64,000 bases of DNA from JABDBE01 sp963832245 (GCA_963832245.1 CAWHTG010000003.1:682001-746000), one strand, 5' to 3'; shown: positions 53,764 to 62,230, counted from the first letter of the stretch. Notes: generated by a model from the sequence alone, not told the origin. A program made the numbers and translations.

Positions 53764-54040
53764 GACTGACTAACTCCCTTCTGCTAATTTCCTGCGGGGT
53801 TGGATCGCTTGCGAGTTGTGCGGTTGCTTCGATTTGCGGCACAGGTCGGCCTGCGTCCCTAACTGGCCGGTAAAAGCTATCCGGGGGAATCAGCCCAAGG
53901 TCACGCGCAAAACCGCGAATCAAAGCTCTATCCGTGGCTGAACCGTGCTCCCTGCCCACTGTAGAAATCAGGCCGGCATTGGCCCACTCCACAAGTATTT
54001 TGAGAGTTTTCGGGGCGAGTTTGTATGCCTTCACTCTCAA
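53744..54040 (-). CDS. Unknown protein of the minus-strand block
   Basis: 98 residues, unrecognised. The first 50 residues are compatible with a small helical DNA-binding fold (LKILVEWANAGLISTVGREHGSATDRALIRGFARDLGL). The tail is Pro/Gln/Ser-rich. It lies 3 nt after the 440-residue gene and overlaps the next start. Confidence 0.6.
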   Translation of the reverse strand: MRVKAYKLAPKTLKILVEWANAGLISTVGREHGSATDRALIRGFARDLGLIPPDSFYRPVRDAGRPVPQIEATAQLASDPTPQEISRRELVSHGAKTS

Positions 54041-54043
54041 GAT

Positions 54044-55366
54044 TTATCTTCCGCCCGTCTGCGCCGCGAGCGCTGCTTTGCGCAATTGATCGAGAGGCAC
54101 CTGCCATTCACTCAATTGGGGCGTGCCACTGGTTTCAGGATTGCCACTTTGGACCATTGGCGGGGGTGCATGTCTTTGCGCGGGGGGTGCATAGCCGTTT
54201 GCGGCTGCGATTTCTTCTCGGGTGAGCGGCTGATATACACGATTCTGCACCGCTAGCGCGTGCGCCGCTGCCATGGTGTCCGGTGTCCATTCCCATCCGT
54301 TCCGATTGATGATTTGTTCTAGCGCATCGTTGGCAATATCCGTGTTTGGATATTCGGGGTGAGCAAAGAAAAACTCTGAGACAGTGTGCTGATTCTTGAA
54401 CTGTTCTAACAGTGCGTTGTTCTGCTGCTCGTGTTGGTAGCGGGCGTTTTGGTCTGCAACCATCTCCGCGCCATTTTGGTAGCCAAACCGTTTTGCAGTT
54501 TCGTCTAGGAACCAATCGGTAAGGCTTTGGTTCTCGTTAATAGCGGGATTGTTGGCCGGTTGCGCCGCCTGGGGCTGCGGTTGCGGTTGCTGGCCATTCG
54601 CGGGTTGCTGCTGCATGAGTGACTCGTAATGTCTCCGCGTGTTGACTTTGCTCTCCGCAATCTTCCGGATCGCGTCCCGGTTTTCGCTCGCCTTGAATCC
54701 CCGGAAAGTTTCCCCGGTGATAAGCTTCGCGTCAAAGGTTCCGTCCGGCTGATCTATGAAAGTGACTAGGGGCTGGGGCTCATTCGGGTTAGCTTGCCGC
54801 TGTTGCGGACGCTGCACATTTCGCCGCAATTCATCCAGCGGCATGGTTTGCGCGTCGGGTAAAGCGATCGCAACTTGCTCCGCTAGTCCGGGGTCGAGTC
54901 CATTGACAAGCTGGAATCCGCCGTTGCCATCTTCCGCAAGCTGTATGTTGTAAGCCGGATCGCTGGCTTTATCGGGATGAGTGCTCACATAGTCCGCCTG
55001 TGCGGACAGAAACTTTTGCGTTGACTCTATCACTTGGCGATGTAACTCAAGAGGCAGTTTGGTTTCCCTGGGATTCGCCGCGCTGGTACGCATGGCGAGG
55101 TCTTGCGCCGCTTGGAGATTCTTAAACGCCTGATTGTATTCTGCCTCAGATCGCACTGCGGCATTGTCCAATGCGGCATTGACGTTGCTCTGTACCAGTT
55201 CGGCGGATCGCTGTTTCTGATCCGCGATCTTGGCCGCTTCGTCTCTGTACTGCTGCCGTGTTTCCTCGGATTGCGTTCTGAGGTTCGCCAGCGAAGCATC
55301 GCGGGTAATATCGAGTTGCGCGTTTAACTCTGCGTCATTGCTGGGGCTGGGGGTTGCGATGGCCAT
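54044..55366 (-). CDS. Coiled-coil, Gln/Pro-rich virion-like protein
   Basis: 440 residues, unrecognised. Residues about 15-100 are a predicted coiled coil (ETRQQYRDEAAKIADQKQRSA). Residues about 250-275 are an almost pure Gln/Pro/Ala linker. The middle carries a small beta unit (LVTFIDQPDGTFDAKLITGETFRGF) and the C-terminus is Pro-rich. The composition suits a scaffolding or internal virion protein, but that is inference. Its start overlaps the upstream gene by 43 nt. Confidence 0.6.
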   Translation of the reverse strand: MAIATPSPSNDAELNAQLDITRDASLANLRTQSEETRQQYRDEAAKIADQKQRSAELVQSNVNAALDNAAVRSEAEYNQAFKNLQAAQDLAMRTSAANPRETKLPLELHRQVIESTQKFLSAQADYVSTHPDKASDPAYNIQLAEDGNGGFQLVNGLDPGLAEQVAIALPDAQTMPLDELRRNVQRPQQRQANPNEPQPLVTFIDQPDGTFDAKLITGETFRGFKASENRDAIRKIAESKVNTRRHYESLMQQQPANGQQPQPQPQAAQPANNPAINENQSLTDWFLDETAKRFGYQNGAEMVADQNARYQHEQQNNALLEQFKNQHTVSEFFFAHPEYPNTDIANDALEQIINRNGWEWTPDTMAAAHALAVQNRVYQPLTREEIAAANGYAPPAQRHAPPPMVQSGNPETSGTPQLSEWQVPLDQLRKAALAAQTGGR

Positions 55367-55977
55367 TGATTTCTTTCTCCATTCATCGGGGGACGCCCGA
55401 GGTTAGTTTGGCTGGGGATGCCAGCCGGTTGACGTGAGGTTAGGAGGGCGTTTTTTACTGCCTTGAGCTGTGCCGCGTATTCCGGATAAAATCCGTTGCG
55501 CTTTGCCGCTTCTGCAATGTCCAATTCGAGCGCGTCTGACAGTTCGGAAATCTTGGCGCGTATCTCTTGAGGATAGGAGCTGGCCGCGCTCTGTAGCCGG
55601 TAGAGCCCCATCAAGACGTGCCGGGCCTGCCCAAAAGTAAATCCTTTTTGCGTGTACGGGTGAGCTTCTGCAGGATTGCTTCTCAGTTCGGATTCTTTCC
55701 GCGAAACATGATCCTGTTGGGCGGGATTCAAGCTTTGGTAATCCGGCTGATTAAACAGATCGCGGGCTAGCTTGTCATGCACCCCGTAATGTCCTTTTGG
55801 GCCGTTTGCGCGGTCCTGAAATCGCTGCACTGCTACCGGCACGGGTTGCCGGATGGTTTCGAGTCGCTTGACCAACGCATCGGCTACACCTTGCGAGTGA
55901 TGAGGTTCTAGCGGCGCGTGCCTGTGCTTCATGTCTAACTGCTGCAATCCCGCGAGCGCGCTTTGAGTGGCCGACAT
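55324..55977 (-). CDS. Unknown phage-like protein
   Basis: 217 residues, unrecognised, mainly helical. It includes HYGVHDKLARDLFNQPDYQSLNPAQQDHVSRKESEL and a Pro/Gln-rich C-terminus. It overlaps the next gene by 43 nt and begins 2 nt after the KTSC-domain gene, consistent with a packed phage operon. Confidence 0.6.
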   Translation of the reverse strand: MSATQSALAGLQQLDMKHRHAPLEPHHSQGVADALVKRLETIRQPVPVAVQRFQDRANGPKGHYGVHDKLARDLFNQPDYQSLNPAQQDHVSRKESELRSNPAEAHPYTQKGFTFGQARHVLMGLYRLQSAASSYPQEIRAKISELSDALELDIAEAAKRNGFYPEYAAQLKAVKNALLTSRQPAGIPSQTNLGRPPMNGERNQWPSQPPAPAMTQS

Positions 55978-55979
55978 TT

Positions 55980-57155
55980 TCAGAGTAACCCGATATAACT
56001 TTCTAGTAATTCGTTTGTGGTTGTGGGCTGCGTTTGCACGGGCGCGGCAGATTTTGCGCTGGTCGCGGTCAACGGTCGCGACGTGCGGCCCGCTCCGGTT
56101 GCGGGATCGCGCTTGATGTAAGTCTGGAATCCCTTGCCGGGACTAGATGAACTGCGATACTGCGCCCAATCGTCCGGAGTGACACCGTAGTATTGATGCA
56201 CCTGCCCATTCTTAAACTGCATTGTCGCGGTTTGCGTCTGCGGATCATAAGCATGACCGGCAAGCTGAGATGAGTTTGCAACCGGATCGAACTGAAGCAT
56301 GGGCGCGGCCTGCGGAGTAACGGGCGCTGCTTGCACGAGCGCGGGTTGCGGCGCTACTTGTGTTTGTGTGCTGGGAATCCGCCCTAACGCCGCGCCCGGT
56401 AGAGGTTGCCCGGATTGCGCGCCTCGCGCCAATGCGTTCCCTTGTAGAACTTCAGGAGATGGCGATTCTGGATATGGAGCACCTGGGAAAGTGCCCGGAT
56501 TTTCCGGATAGGGTGCGCCTGGATAAACGGCAGAGCGGGGGATCATCTGCCCGCGCAAGTCGAGCGGTCCCTGTCCACCGCTACCCCAGGGAATTCCGTT
56601 TGTCGCTGGAATCTGAGTTGGCGCTGAGGGAGTTGGTGCCGTGGGCTGTGTTCCCAAGTTCGCCAAGTCTTGCACCGTATCCATCGCCCGCAATCCTCGC
56701 CCTATGACCGGAATATGACGCGACATGATTTTCAAAAGAGATGAACCGTTCGGAGATGCGGCATTCGGAGACGTGGGCGCGGGTTGAGGTCGAGGCGCAT
56801 TCGGATCGGGAACTAAATCGCCGGTTACCATTCCTTCCGCGAGCGGAGATGCCATTGCTGCGGTTGCCATGCCTGGAATCTGATTCAACGGCGCCGCCTG
56901 TTGCATCATTGGCCCGATGTAAGGAATCTGCTGCATCTTCGCTGCTAGGCCGGGCGCGGTCTTGTTTATCAGCGATGCGGCAATGCCGGGCGCACTGATT
57001 TGGGCAAGCCCTTTCAATCCTTGCAGCGCTACATCGGCCATATCGCCAAGAGTGTTAGGCTTGGCGGTTGCCGGCGAATAGCTTGCAGTCGGATCGAAGC
57101 TGCCCGCCGGAGAGTAAGGCGCGTTCGGATCGAATTGTGTCTGCGTTCCGCCCAT
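55980..57155 (-). CDS. KTSC-domain virion-like protein
   Basis: 391 residues. The N-terminus repeats a short motif (FDPNAPYSPAG, FDPTASYSPAT), then comes a hydrophobic Ala/Gly/Pro-rich section. Residues about 285-360 fit a KTSC domain: NSSQLAGHAYDPQTQTATMQF, GQVHQYYGVTPDDWAQYRSS, SPGKGFQTYIKRD. KTSC domains are common in phage proteins and have no firmly established activity. The rest is low complexity and unrecognised. Confidence 0.65.
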   Translation of the reverse strand: MGGTQTQFDPNAPYSPAGSFDPTASYSPATAKPNTLGDMADVALQGLKGLAQISAPGIAASLINKTAPGLAAKMQQIPYIGPMMQQAAPLNQIPGMATAAMASPLAEGMVTGDLVPDPNAPRPQPAPTSPNAASPNGSSLLKIMSRHIPVIGRGLRAMDTVQDLANLGTQPTAPTPSAPTQIPATNGIPWGSGGQGPLDLRGQMIPRSAVYPGAPYPENPGTFPGAPYPESPSPEVLQGNALARGAQSGQPLPGAALGRIPSTQTQVAPQPALVQAAPVTPQAAPMLQFDPVANSSQLAGHAYDPQTQTATMQFKNGQVHQYYGVTPDDWAQYRSSSSPGKGFQTYIKRDPATGAGRTSRPLTATSAKSAAPVQTQPTTTNELLESYIGLL

Positions 57156-57160
57156 TTAGG

Positions 57161-58831
57161 CTATTGTGGGTCTGCTGCTAAAACTTTCCCGTTTCCATCT
57201 ACCTGCGTTGCTTTGAAGGTTCGCCCATTCTGCATGATGAGGTCGCCTACTTGGTGGCCGCTCGATTGGGCCGTAGTGTCTTGCGTGTTGCCAGTTCCGC
57301 CCGCGCCGGGGGAAGCAAGGCCGGTATTGAATCTGCTGTTTTTCGGAATCATCGCCTTGCGAGTGACGTAATTGTTTTCCGCGTTCAAACCTGATAGCAG
57401 CGTTGGCCCGTCCATCTTCTTCGCATTGGCCAAATCGGCAAAGTGTTCCATCATGGCCGCGCTGCCTCTTGCTCCTACGTGAACCTGCATCAATCCGGTT
57501 GCGAGCAATCCCATTTTCGTGCGCAATTCCTCTACTTCCGGATCGCCCGCACCATAAGTGCCCGCCATAAAGTCTTGGAACCTGCCAGCCAACGGGCCTA
57601 ACTTTCCTTGCCGGGCGAGGTCTTGCGCGAGTTGAATTGCGCCGCGATCATTGGGAGCGGGATTGTTGAATACTGAAAGCAAGCTGCGGGCATTGGTAAC
57701 TTTTTCTGCTTCGGCCTGGCCAACGTCTCGAATCTCGGATAGTCCTAACTGCTGGGCGTTCGTTCCGCTGGTAAGAACTTGATTCCCGTCTGTGTCGAAT
57801 CCAATCACGGGCTTTGTGGCGTCTGCCAAAGGTTTCGGCGGGGCCATCGCTTGCAGTGCTCGCTTGGATTCTGAAATAGAACTAATCTGCTGGACAGGAT
57901 TACCGGCTCTGTCGAGTATCCAAATTCCACGCCCTTTCCCTTGCCCGTCTTGCCCGGTGTCGAACTTTTGCAGACCACGGGCCTGCGAGAGTTTTTCAAA
58001 GGTCGCATAGTCTTGGGCTGTGGTGAGGGTCTTCCCTTCTAACTCGGGGTAACCGGCTGCACCCGCCGCGGTCTTGTTTATCAGCGTCGGCGGAAGTGTG
58101 ATCTTGTTTTGGTCGAGTTGGTCTTGCCGTTGCTGGGCTGCAATCTGGGCCGCTTCGCGGCCGCGATTTTCGTTGGAAATGACTGGTAAATACGCGGGCG
58201 GGATGACCGTGCCCGCGAGCTGAGGCGTTCCAATGGCCGAGGCTAACTCCGGACTCGCCGGCGTATTCATCATCTGCAATTGCATCTGACGGGACGCCGC
58301 TTCCGCTTGCCTGTCGAGGTATAAACTCCGCGCGTTGGTCAACATCCCAATTTGGTTTTCGAGTTGAAGCCTCTGCAAATTCGGACTGGGCAAGCCCGCG
58401 TGGGTCATCATGGCATCGCCCGCGCCGCTGAAGAAGTTGCGAAGTAAGTTCTTTACCGGGCTGCCCTGTGATGGTGCCTGCGTCTGCTGCATCAATTGCT
58501 GATGACGTGCAACCAAATCGGAAATCATCGGCCCGAGCGGATCTTGGAATTGCGGTTGCTGTCCGGGCTGCTGTCCCGTTTGGCCCTGGGGCTGCGTCTG
58601 CTGGGCTTGCAAAGCGTTCCCCAAGGTTTGCGTTGATGGGTTAACAAGATTTTCTAGGTCTGCCGTTCCGGCTGGGGGTGCCCCACCCGTGAAGCTTCCC
58701 ATATTGGTTGTAATGGGTGGGCCGAAACTAGAAAAATCTGCCGGCTGGTTTTGCGTAGGGTCGGGCGCGGGAGTTGCCGGGGGTGGGCCACTGTAAGTAA
58801 AACCAGAAAAATCCGGAGTGGTGCCGCCCAT
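57161..58831 (-). CDS. Large Gln/Pro-rich virion-like protein
   Basis: 556 residues, unrecognised. A Pro/Gly/Gln-rich N-terminus (MGGTTPDFSGF, repeated PPATPAP and QQPGQQP) leads into helical segments (LQRLQLENQIGMLTNARSLYLDRQAEAASRQMQLQ) and a helical core near 370-470. The last 40 residues form a small beta unit (HQVGDLIMQNGRTFKATQVDGNGKVL). Possibly an internal or ejection protein. Its ATG shares one base with the upstream small gene's stop (TAATG). Confidence 0.62.
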   Translation of the reverse strand: MGGTTPDFSGFTYSGPPPATPAPDPTQNQPADFSSFGPPITTNMGSFTGGAPPAGTADLENLVNPSTQTLGNALQAQQTQPQGQTGQQPGQQPQFQDPLGPMISDLVARHQQLMQQTQAPSQGSPVKNLLRNFFSGAGDAMMTHAGLPSPNLQRLQLENQIGMLTNARSLYLDRQAEAASRQMQLQMMNTPASPELASAIGTPQLAGTVIPPAYLPVISNENRGREAAQIAAQQRQDQLDQNKITLPPTLINKTAAGAAGYPELEGKTLTTAQDYATFEKLSQARGLQKFDTGQDGQGKGRGIWILDRAGNPVQQISSISESKRALQAMAPPKPLADATKPVIGFDTDGNQVLTSGTNAQQLGLSEIRDVGQAEAEKVTNARSLLSVFNNPAPNDRGAIQLAQDLARQGKLGPLAGRFQDFMAGTYGAGDPEVEELRTKMGLLATGLMQVHVGARGSAAMMEHFADLANAKKMDGPTLLSGLNAENNYVTRKAMIPKNSRFNTGLASPGAGGTGNTQDTTAQSSGHQVGDLIMQNGRTFKATQVDGNGKVLAADPQ

Positions 58832-59001
58832 TAGTTAGAAACTCCCTTGCCCCCATCGCTGATCGGTAGCGGTTGCGATTCCTTAAATGCGCGATCCGCG
58901 TTTAACCATGCAACGTGCGCCGCGCCACTGGCCGCATCACCATTCGCTTGCGGGCGCGGTCCTGGGTCCGGTTTTGCGGGTGGAGTGCTGAGTTTTGGCA
59001 T
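58831..59001 (-). CDS. Small Pro-rich protein
   Basis: 56 residues, translated here from the sequence: starts MPKLSTPPAKPDPGPRPQ and ends ISDGGKGVSN. GGAGG lies about 10 nt upstream of ATG 59001, and its TAA overlaps the next ATG by one base, both good signs of a real gene. Function unknown. Confidence 0.6.
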   Translation of the reverse strand: MPKLSTPPAKPDPGPRPQANGDAASGAAHVAWLNADRAFKESQPLPISDGGKGVSN

Positions 59002-59007
59002 TCTTGT

Positions 59008-59235
59008 TTATCCTCCCCACTTGTCGCCCGTCTGCCGGGCGCGTTTTGCTCTCGAAATCGCAGCCGCTAGCGGGCCGGGATTCTTAAGCTTTGACGGTTT
59101 CTTGAGTTTGGCTGAGAGCACAGCGGGCAAAGGTTGCTGCACTTGCGGCATCGCGGGCGCGGAAGTGTTATCCGCGGTCGCGGGTTCGTTGAAATTCCCC
59201 TGCCCGATGATGTTTCGAATCCCCGGTGTACTCAT
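59008..59235 (-). CDS. Small basic protein
   Basis: 75 residues; N-terminus MSTPGIRNIIGQGNF, C-terminal half rich in Lys/Ala/Pro (LKKPSKLKNPGPLAAAISRAKRAR). A GAGGGGG lies 6 nt before the ATG. Unrecognised; packed between neighbours by 6 and 12 nt. Confidence 0.58.
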   Translation of the reverse strand: MSTPGIRNIIGQGNFNEPATADNTSAPAMPQVQQPLPAVLSAKLKKPSKLKNPGPLAAAISRAKRARQTGDKWGG

Positions 59236-59247
59236 GCTTTTCCCCCT

Positions 59248-60006
59248 CTACCAGGAACCGATTCCGGTTGCAGAACCAGGTGCAGTCGGCCCAAATCCAA
59301 TCGGGCCGTTCGCTGCGCTTGGGATCCCTGACGACAGGCCACTCAGTGCGCGACCTAATCCGCCTGTTGCGCCTGCCGCCAAACCGCTTCCCAGAGCCCC
59401 GGCGAAAGCCGTCCCAAATCCCGGCGCATTGCTGCCTTGAATAAACGAATTCAAAGCACTCGATGCTCCAGAACCTGCGACGCCCTGCGTTCCTGTAAGG
59501 GTTGCCGCGTTGCCACTCAAAAGACTTCCCGCATTGAATTGATTGGCCAATGCCTGTTGGGCGTTCTGCACATTCAGTCCCAACACACCTTGTGCCTGAC
59601 TTCCTGCTTTTGCTCCCATCAAACCGGCAATGCCTCGCGTGTAATCTCCGCCCACTGGTAGTTGTCCTGTGCCCGAGCCTCGCGCCCCAAGTGCGGCTCT
59701 GACTTGCTGCCCTGCCTGATTGAAGGCTGAATTGTTGTTATTCAGGAATTGCGAAGTCATCGAAGACATGAGTTGCGGGCTGAAGCCAGTCTGGCCATTA
59801 AGATAGCCAGAAAATGCCTTGTTCAGCATGGCCAGTTGTGCCTGCTGCGTATTGAATGCTTGCTGCTGCATTTGAAGCTCGGTCTGCCTCTGTGCATCCG
59901 CCGTGCCTTGTCCTTTACAGCACTCAACCGGCCCTGTGTACTCGAATGATTCCCGCTCAAGTACGTTGCCTTCGAAATCCCATGTGATTTTCGTCGTTAC
60001 TCTCAT
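59248..60006 (-). CDS. Gln/Asn/Gly-rich virion-like protein
   Basis: 252 residues from ATG 60006, which has GGGGAG and AAAGGG upstream. A short N-terminal beta segment (VTTKITWDFEGNVLERESFEYTG) is followed by a CC pair and a Gln/Asn-rich helical region (QRQTELQMQQQAFNTQQAQLAML). The C-terminus is Gly/Ser/Ala-rich and hydrophobic (FAGALGSGLAAGATGGLGRAL). Composition suggests a tail or ejection component that may contact membranes; this is inference. The frame is open to 60078. Confidence 0.6.
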   Translation of the reverse strand: MRVTTKITWDFEGNVLERESFEYTGPVECCKGQGTADAQRQTELQMQQQAFNTQQAQLAMLNKAFSGYLNGQTGFSPQLMSSMTSQFLNNNNSAFNQAGQQVRAALGARGSGTGQLPVGGDYTRGIAGLMGAKAGSQAQGVLGLNVQNAQQALANQFNAGSLLSGNAATLTGTQGVAGSGASSALNSFIQGSNAPGFGTAFAGALGSGLAAGATGGLGRALSGLSSGIPSAANGPIGFGPTAPGSATGIGSW

Positions 60007-60023
60007 CCCTTTGCTTTTCTCCC

Positions 60024-60170
60024 CTACGCTTTCGCTGCCCAAACATCTGCCCAAGCCTGCAGGCCTTCTAAATCCCACAACTGCAGATCGTCGAAAATGT
60101 TCAGCCCTACTCCGTCATACGTGGGACCGTCGTCGCTCGCGCACTCCAAAAATTGCCCTTCATTCTCCAT
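60024..60170 (-). CDS. Small acidic protein
   Basis: 48 residues found by direct reading: MENEGQFLECASDDGPTYDG then VGLNIFDDLQLWDLEGL and a helical end ADVWAAKA. It ends 17 nt before the next start and shares the block's orientation. The ribosome-binding site is weak. Unrecognised; strongly acidic with several Trp. Confidence 0.45.
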   Translation of the reverse strand: MENEGQFLECASDDGPTYDGVGLNIFDDLQLWDLEGLQAWADVWAAKA

Positions 60171-60858
60171 CGCTGTCGATGGTGTAGCACCCGCGAATTC
60201 CGATTACAAGACGCAATCCCCGATTTTTCCCGTCATGCAAAAAAATCACTTTTTTTGTTTTTGACTTCGCTAGGCGGTCACGCGCCGCGCTGGCGGGGTG
60301 GCCGGGTGGACCTACGGGGGAGTATGCGACTCAAGAGTGCCTTATTTTGGCCGAACAAACGCGGGCCGCTAAGGACGGGCGCGGAGATGCGCGAGCGACG
60401 ATCTGCTAAAAGGGATGGGGCTAGGGTGGGGTTGCGATGCCACGAATCCGCTCGGATTGTGCGCTAGCTGTGCGCTGCATTCAAACTCATATAGCAACTG
60501 TCGTGTGATCTATCACTTACAAGCGCTGCCGGATGAGCAATGCCGATGCATGGCAATGCTCTTAGGGTGGGCCATGTTTGGCGCATGGTGCCATGCTGCA
60601 GACTTGCCGGATTCGCAACGGGTGAGAATGTGGCCAGTTTTTCAAACCTGCGAGCCATTCCGCGAGGCTAACTTTTCTCGCCTTCGTCCCAGGATTTTGC
60701 TCCTAAAGTACTGCGTTTTATGATTTTCAAGCGATAAGAACACAACGAAATGGTGAGATAAACAGACTTCGGCTGAAGGCAGCTGAAGGCAACGATGCTT
60801 ATCGACGTTCATGCGCGCGCGCGAATACGTGGATAAGGGAGCGATCCTTCAGGTGCCT
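60171..60858. other. Noncoding control region upstream of the minus-strand block
   Basis: About 690 nt with no convincing gene. It should hold the promoter for the block that begins near 60170 and the 3' end of the 60859 gene. Contents: an A/T-rich run at 60238-60262, the motif cluster at 60444-60479, a dyad GCATGG-TG-CCATGC at 60583-60596 and tandem GCTGAAGGCA repeats at 60772-60791. A plus-strand frame of 102 codons at 60415 was judged spurious. Confidence 0.5.
60444..60479. repeat. Second copy of the tRNA-side motif cluster
   Basis: GAATCCGCTCGGA (60444-60456) is the exact reverse complement of 50012-50024. It is immediately followed by ATTGTGCGCTAGCT (60456-60469), identical to 50077-50090, then a second GTGCGCT unit 12 bp on. 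A GGGGCT-x-GGG lies 39 bp upstream of ATTGTGCGCTAGCT at both sites. Confidence 0.5.
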
Positions 60859-60863
60859 TCAGG
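60772..60863. repeat. Tandem and inverted CTGAAGG repeats
   Basis: GCTGAAGGCA occurs twice in tandem (60772-60791). Two inverted copies, TCCTTCAG (60845-60852) and TGCCTTCAGG (60854-60863), face them across about 50 nt containing a GC-alternating run. The right copies overlap the end of the 60859 gene. The arrangement suggests a protein-binding site or origin-like iterons. Confidence 0.45.
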
Positions 60864-61512
60864 ATTGCCGTGCTTTCTTGCGGGAGCGGCGTTTGTTTCT
60901 CCTGCGCATGCGGGCCATGGCATCGGCGGATTGACAGCGGTCAGAGCAGTAGAGTTTCGTGGGTTTGATCCTGAAAAATAGTTCATGGCATCGTTTGCAA
61001 GTTCCGAGTGATCCGATCTCACCGACATGGACAAGCGCAAGCATGTATAGCGCGGTCGTGACGTCCTGGCAGAAAATCCCGACCACAAGACGGCGCGCGA
61101 GATCAGACCACCAAACGATCAGCCGCGTCTTTTGAAACAACGGCATGTTGAAATAGGCTGCGAGATTCATCAACGGCTGCGCCTTAAATTCAGCTAGTGC
61201 GCGCTCATCTCCAAAGGCATGACGTACTGCTTTGCGCAGTTTCGGAATGCTCCGCCCGGCAATCGCATCAGCCAGTTCCAATGTGAATCCGAGCCGCTCC
61301 GGGTGACCCTTCTCGACTTCGCCAAACCTCTTTTGAAACGCATTTCTTGAGCTGAGATAGAAGCTTAGGTCTTGATTGGTAAGCCTTCGCAGCAGTCCGA
61401 ACGTGCATTCGCCGCTTTTCGTCCGCTGATCATCCCATGGAATTAGCACGGGCAGCGGTCGGTCCGGTGATGCGATGCGTGTTATGGCTTCGTTATGGTT
61501 ATGCTTATTCAT
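60859..61512 (-). CDS. CGNR-like zinc-finger protein
   Basis: 217 residues from ATG 61512, with AAGG 6 nt upstream and a good promoter 30-55 nt upstream. The N-terminal 150 residues are helical and unrecognised. The C-terminus (about 170-217) has CKRCHELFF...TKLYCSDRCQSADAMARMRRRNKRR, a C-x2-C/C-x3-C zinc finger with a basic tail, close to the CGNR zinc-finger domain of predicted transcription factors. It is divergent from the HTH gene at 61589, an arrangement like a phage control switch. Confidence 0.68.
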   Translation of the reverse strand: MNKHNHNEAITRIASPDRPLPVLIPWDDQRTKSGECTFGLLRRLTNQDLSFYLSSRNAFQKRFGEVEKGHPERLGFTLELADAIAGRSIPKLRKAVRHAFGDERALAEFKAQPLMNLAAYFNMPLFQKTRLIVWWSDLARRLVVGIFCQDVTTALYMLALVHVGEIGSLGTCKRCHELFFRIKPTKLYCSDRCQSADAMARMRRRNKRRSRKKARQS

Positions 61513-61540
61513 GTATTGCCTTAACCTTTCCTCTGGGTGC

Positions 61541-61568
61541 ATTCTAGCACTCGACATGGCAAATGCAA
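61541..61568 (-). promoter_or_regulatory. Sigma70-like promoter for the zinc-finger gene
   Basis: On the minus strand TTGCAT (61563-61568), a 16-nt spacer and TAGAAT (61541-61546). It would start transcription near 61534, leaving a leader of about 22 nt before ATG 61512, and argues against the longer starts at 61542 or 61674. Confidence 0.55.
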
Positions 61569-61588
61569 CCATCCGAGGTGAAAATAAA

Positions 61589-62230
61589 GTGATTGACCTA
61601 GAGACGAAGCTTTCCCAATACGTGCGCAGCCATTGGAGTCTGTGCGAGATCGCGGCCATCATCCACGATGACAAGCGGCCAGTGAGTTCCCCGAGTTTCC
61701 GAGTGTTGCAATCGTGGACCGGACAGCTATTGAAAATCCGCCCTTCCTTGATTGTGCCTGGGAGAAAACGAAAAGCTTACGGGTTTACGAGTCTGGTTAG
61801 TTTCTTACTGGCTAGGAACTTGATGCTGGTTCACGGGTTCCCCTCGAAAATCGTCCAAGCTTTTCTAGACAAAATGAGCGATGGAGTCTTTGCCGAGGGC
61901 GTGGATTTCAGCGCTATGGTGCGCGGCTTTTTTATCTTTATTGCGAACGATGGGCCGGAACATGGGGAAATCTGGTATTTCAGTGAAGAAGAGAAATTCC
62001 TTGCCGCGGTTCGCATCCTAGCGGCTGCTGACAACCTACCTAAATGGGCACCCCTTTCCCTTGGCACTCTGGCAACCGAGGCAATTGGGCGTCTGGACGC
62101 ATGGAACGCCCGCACTGAATACAACACCACAAGCGAAGCAGAGAAGTGCCGCAAGGCATTTGCGGACATCCGGGCATTCAACCTAAAGCACGGGCTCCCG
62201 GCAAACGCCCCCACTGTTCCTATGAAGTGA
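61589..62230 (+). CDS. Putative MerR-like helix-turn-helix protein
   Basis: 213 residues from GTG 61589, which has GAGGTG 8 nt upstream; ATG 61556 is an alternative. Residues about 10-85 resemble a MerR-type winged HTH: the tract SFRVLQSWTGQLLKIRPSLI-VPGRKRKAYGFTSLVSFLLARNLMLVHGFPSKIVQAFLD follows the MerR order of recognition helix, wing and second helix. The C-terminal part is unrecognised. It heads the rightward operon leading into the replication genes and is divergent from the zinc-finger gene, so a regulatory role is likely. Confidence 0.6.
   Translation: MIDLETKLSQYVRSHWSLCEIAAIIHDDKRPVSSPSFRVLQSWTGQLLKIRPSLIVPGRKRKAYGFTSLVSFLLARNLMLVHGFPSKIVQAFLDKMSDGVFAEGVDFSAMVRGFFIFIANDGPEHGEIWYFSEEEKFLAAVRILAAADNLPKWAPLSLGTLATEAIGRLDAWNARTEYNTTSEAEKCRKAFADIRAFNLKHGLPANAPTVPMK

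Noticed and set aside
60415..60723. Plus-strand open frame of 102 codons in the element's control region
   Set aside because: Cys/Leu-rich product without domain, no ribosome-binding site, and it contains motif clusters better explained as regulatory DNA.
60811..60823. GC-alternating run as possible Z-DNA or sequencing artefact
   Set aside because: Too short to interpret alone; noted only as the centre of the CTGAAGG repeats.
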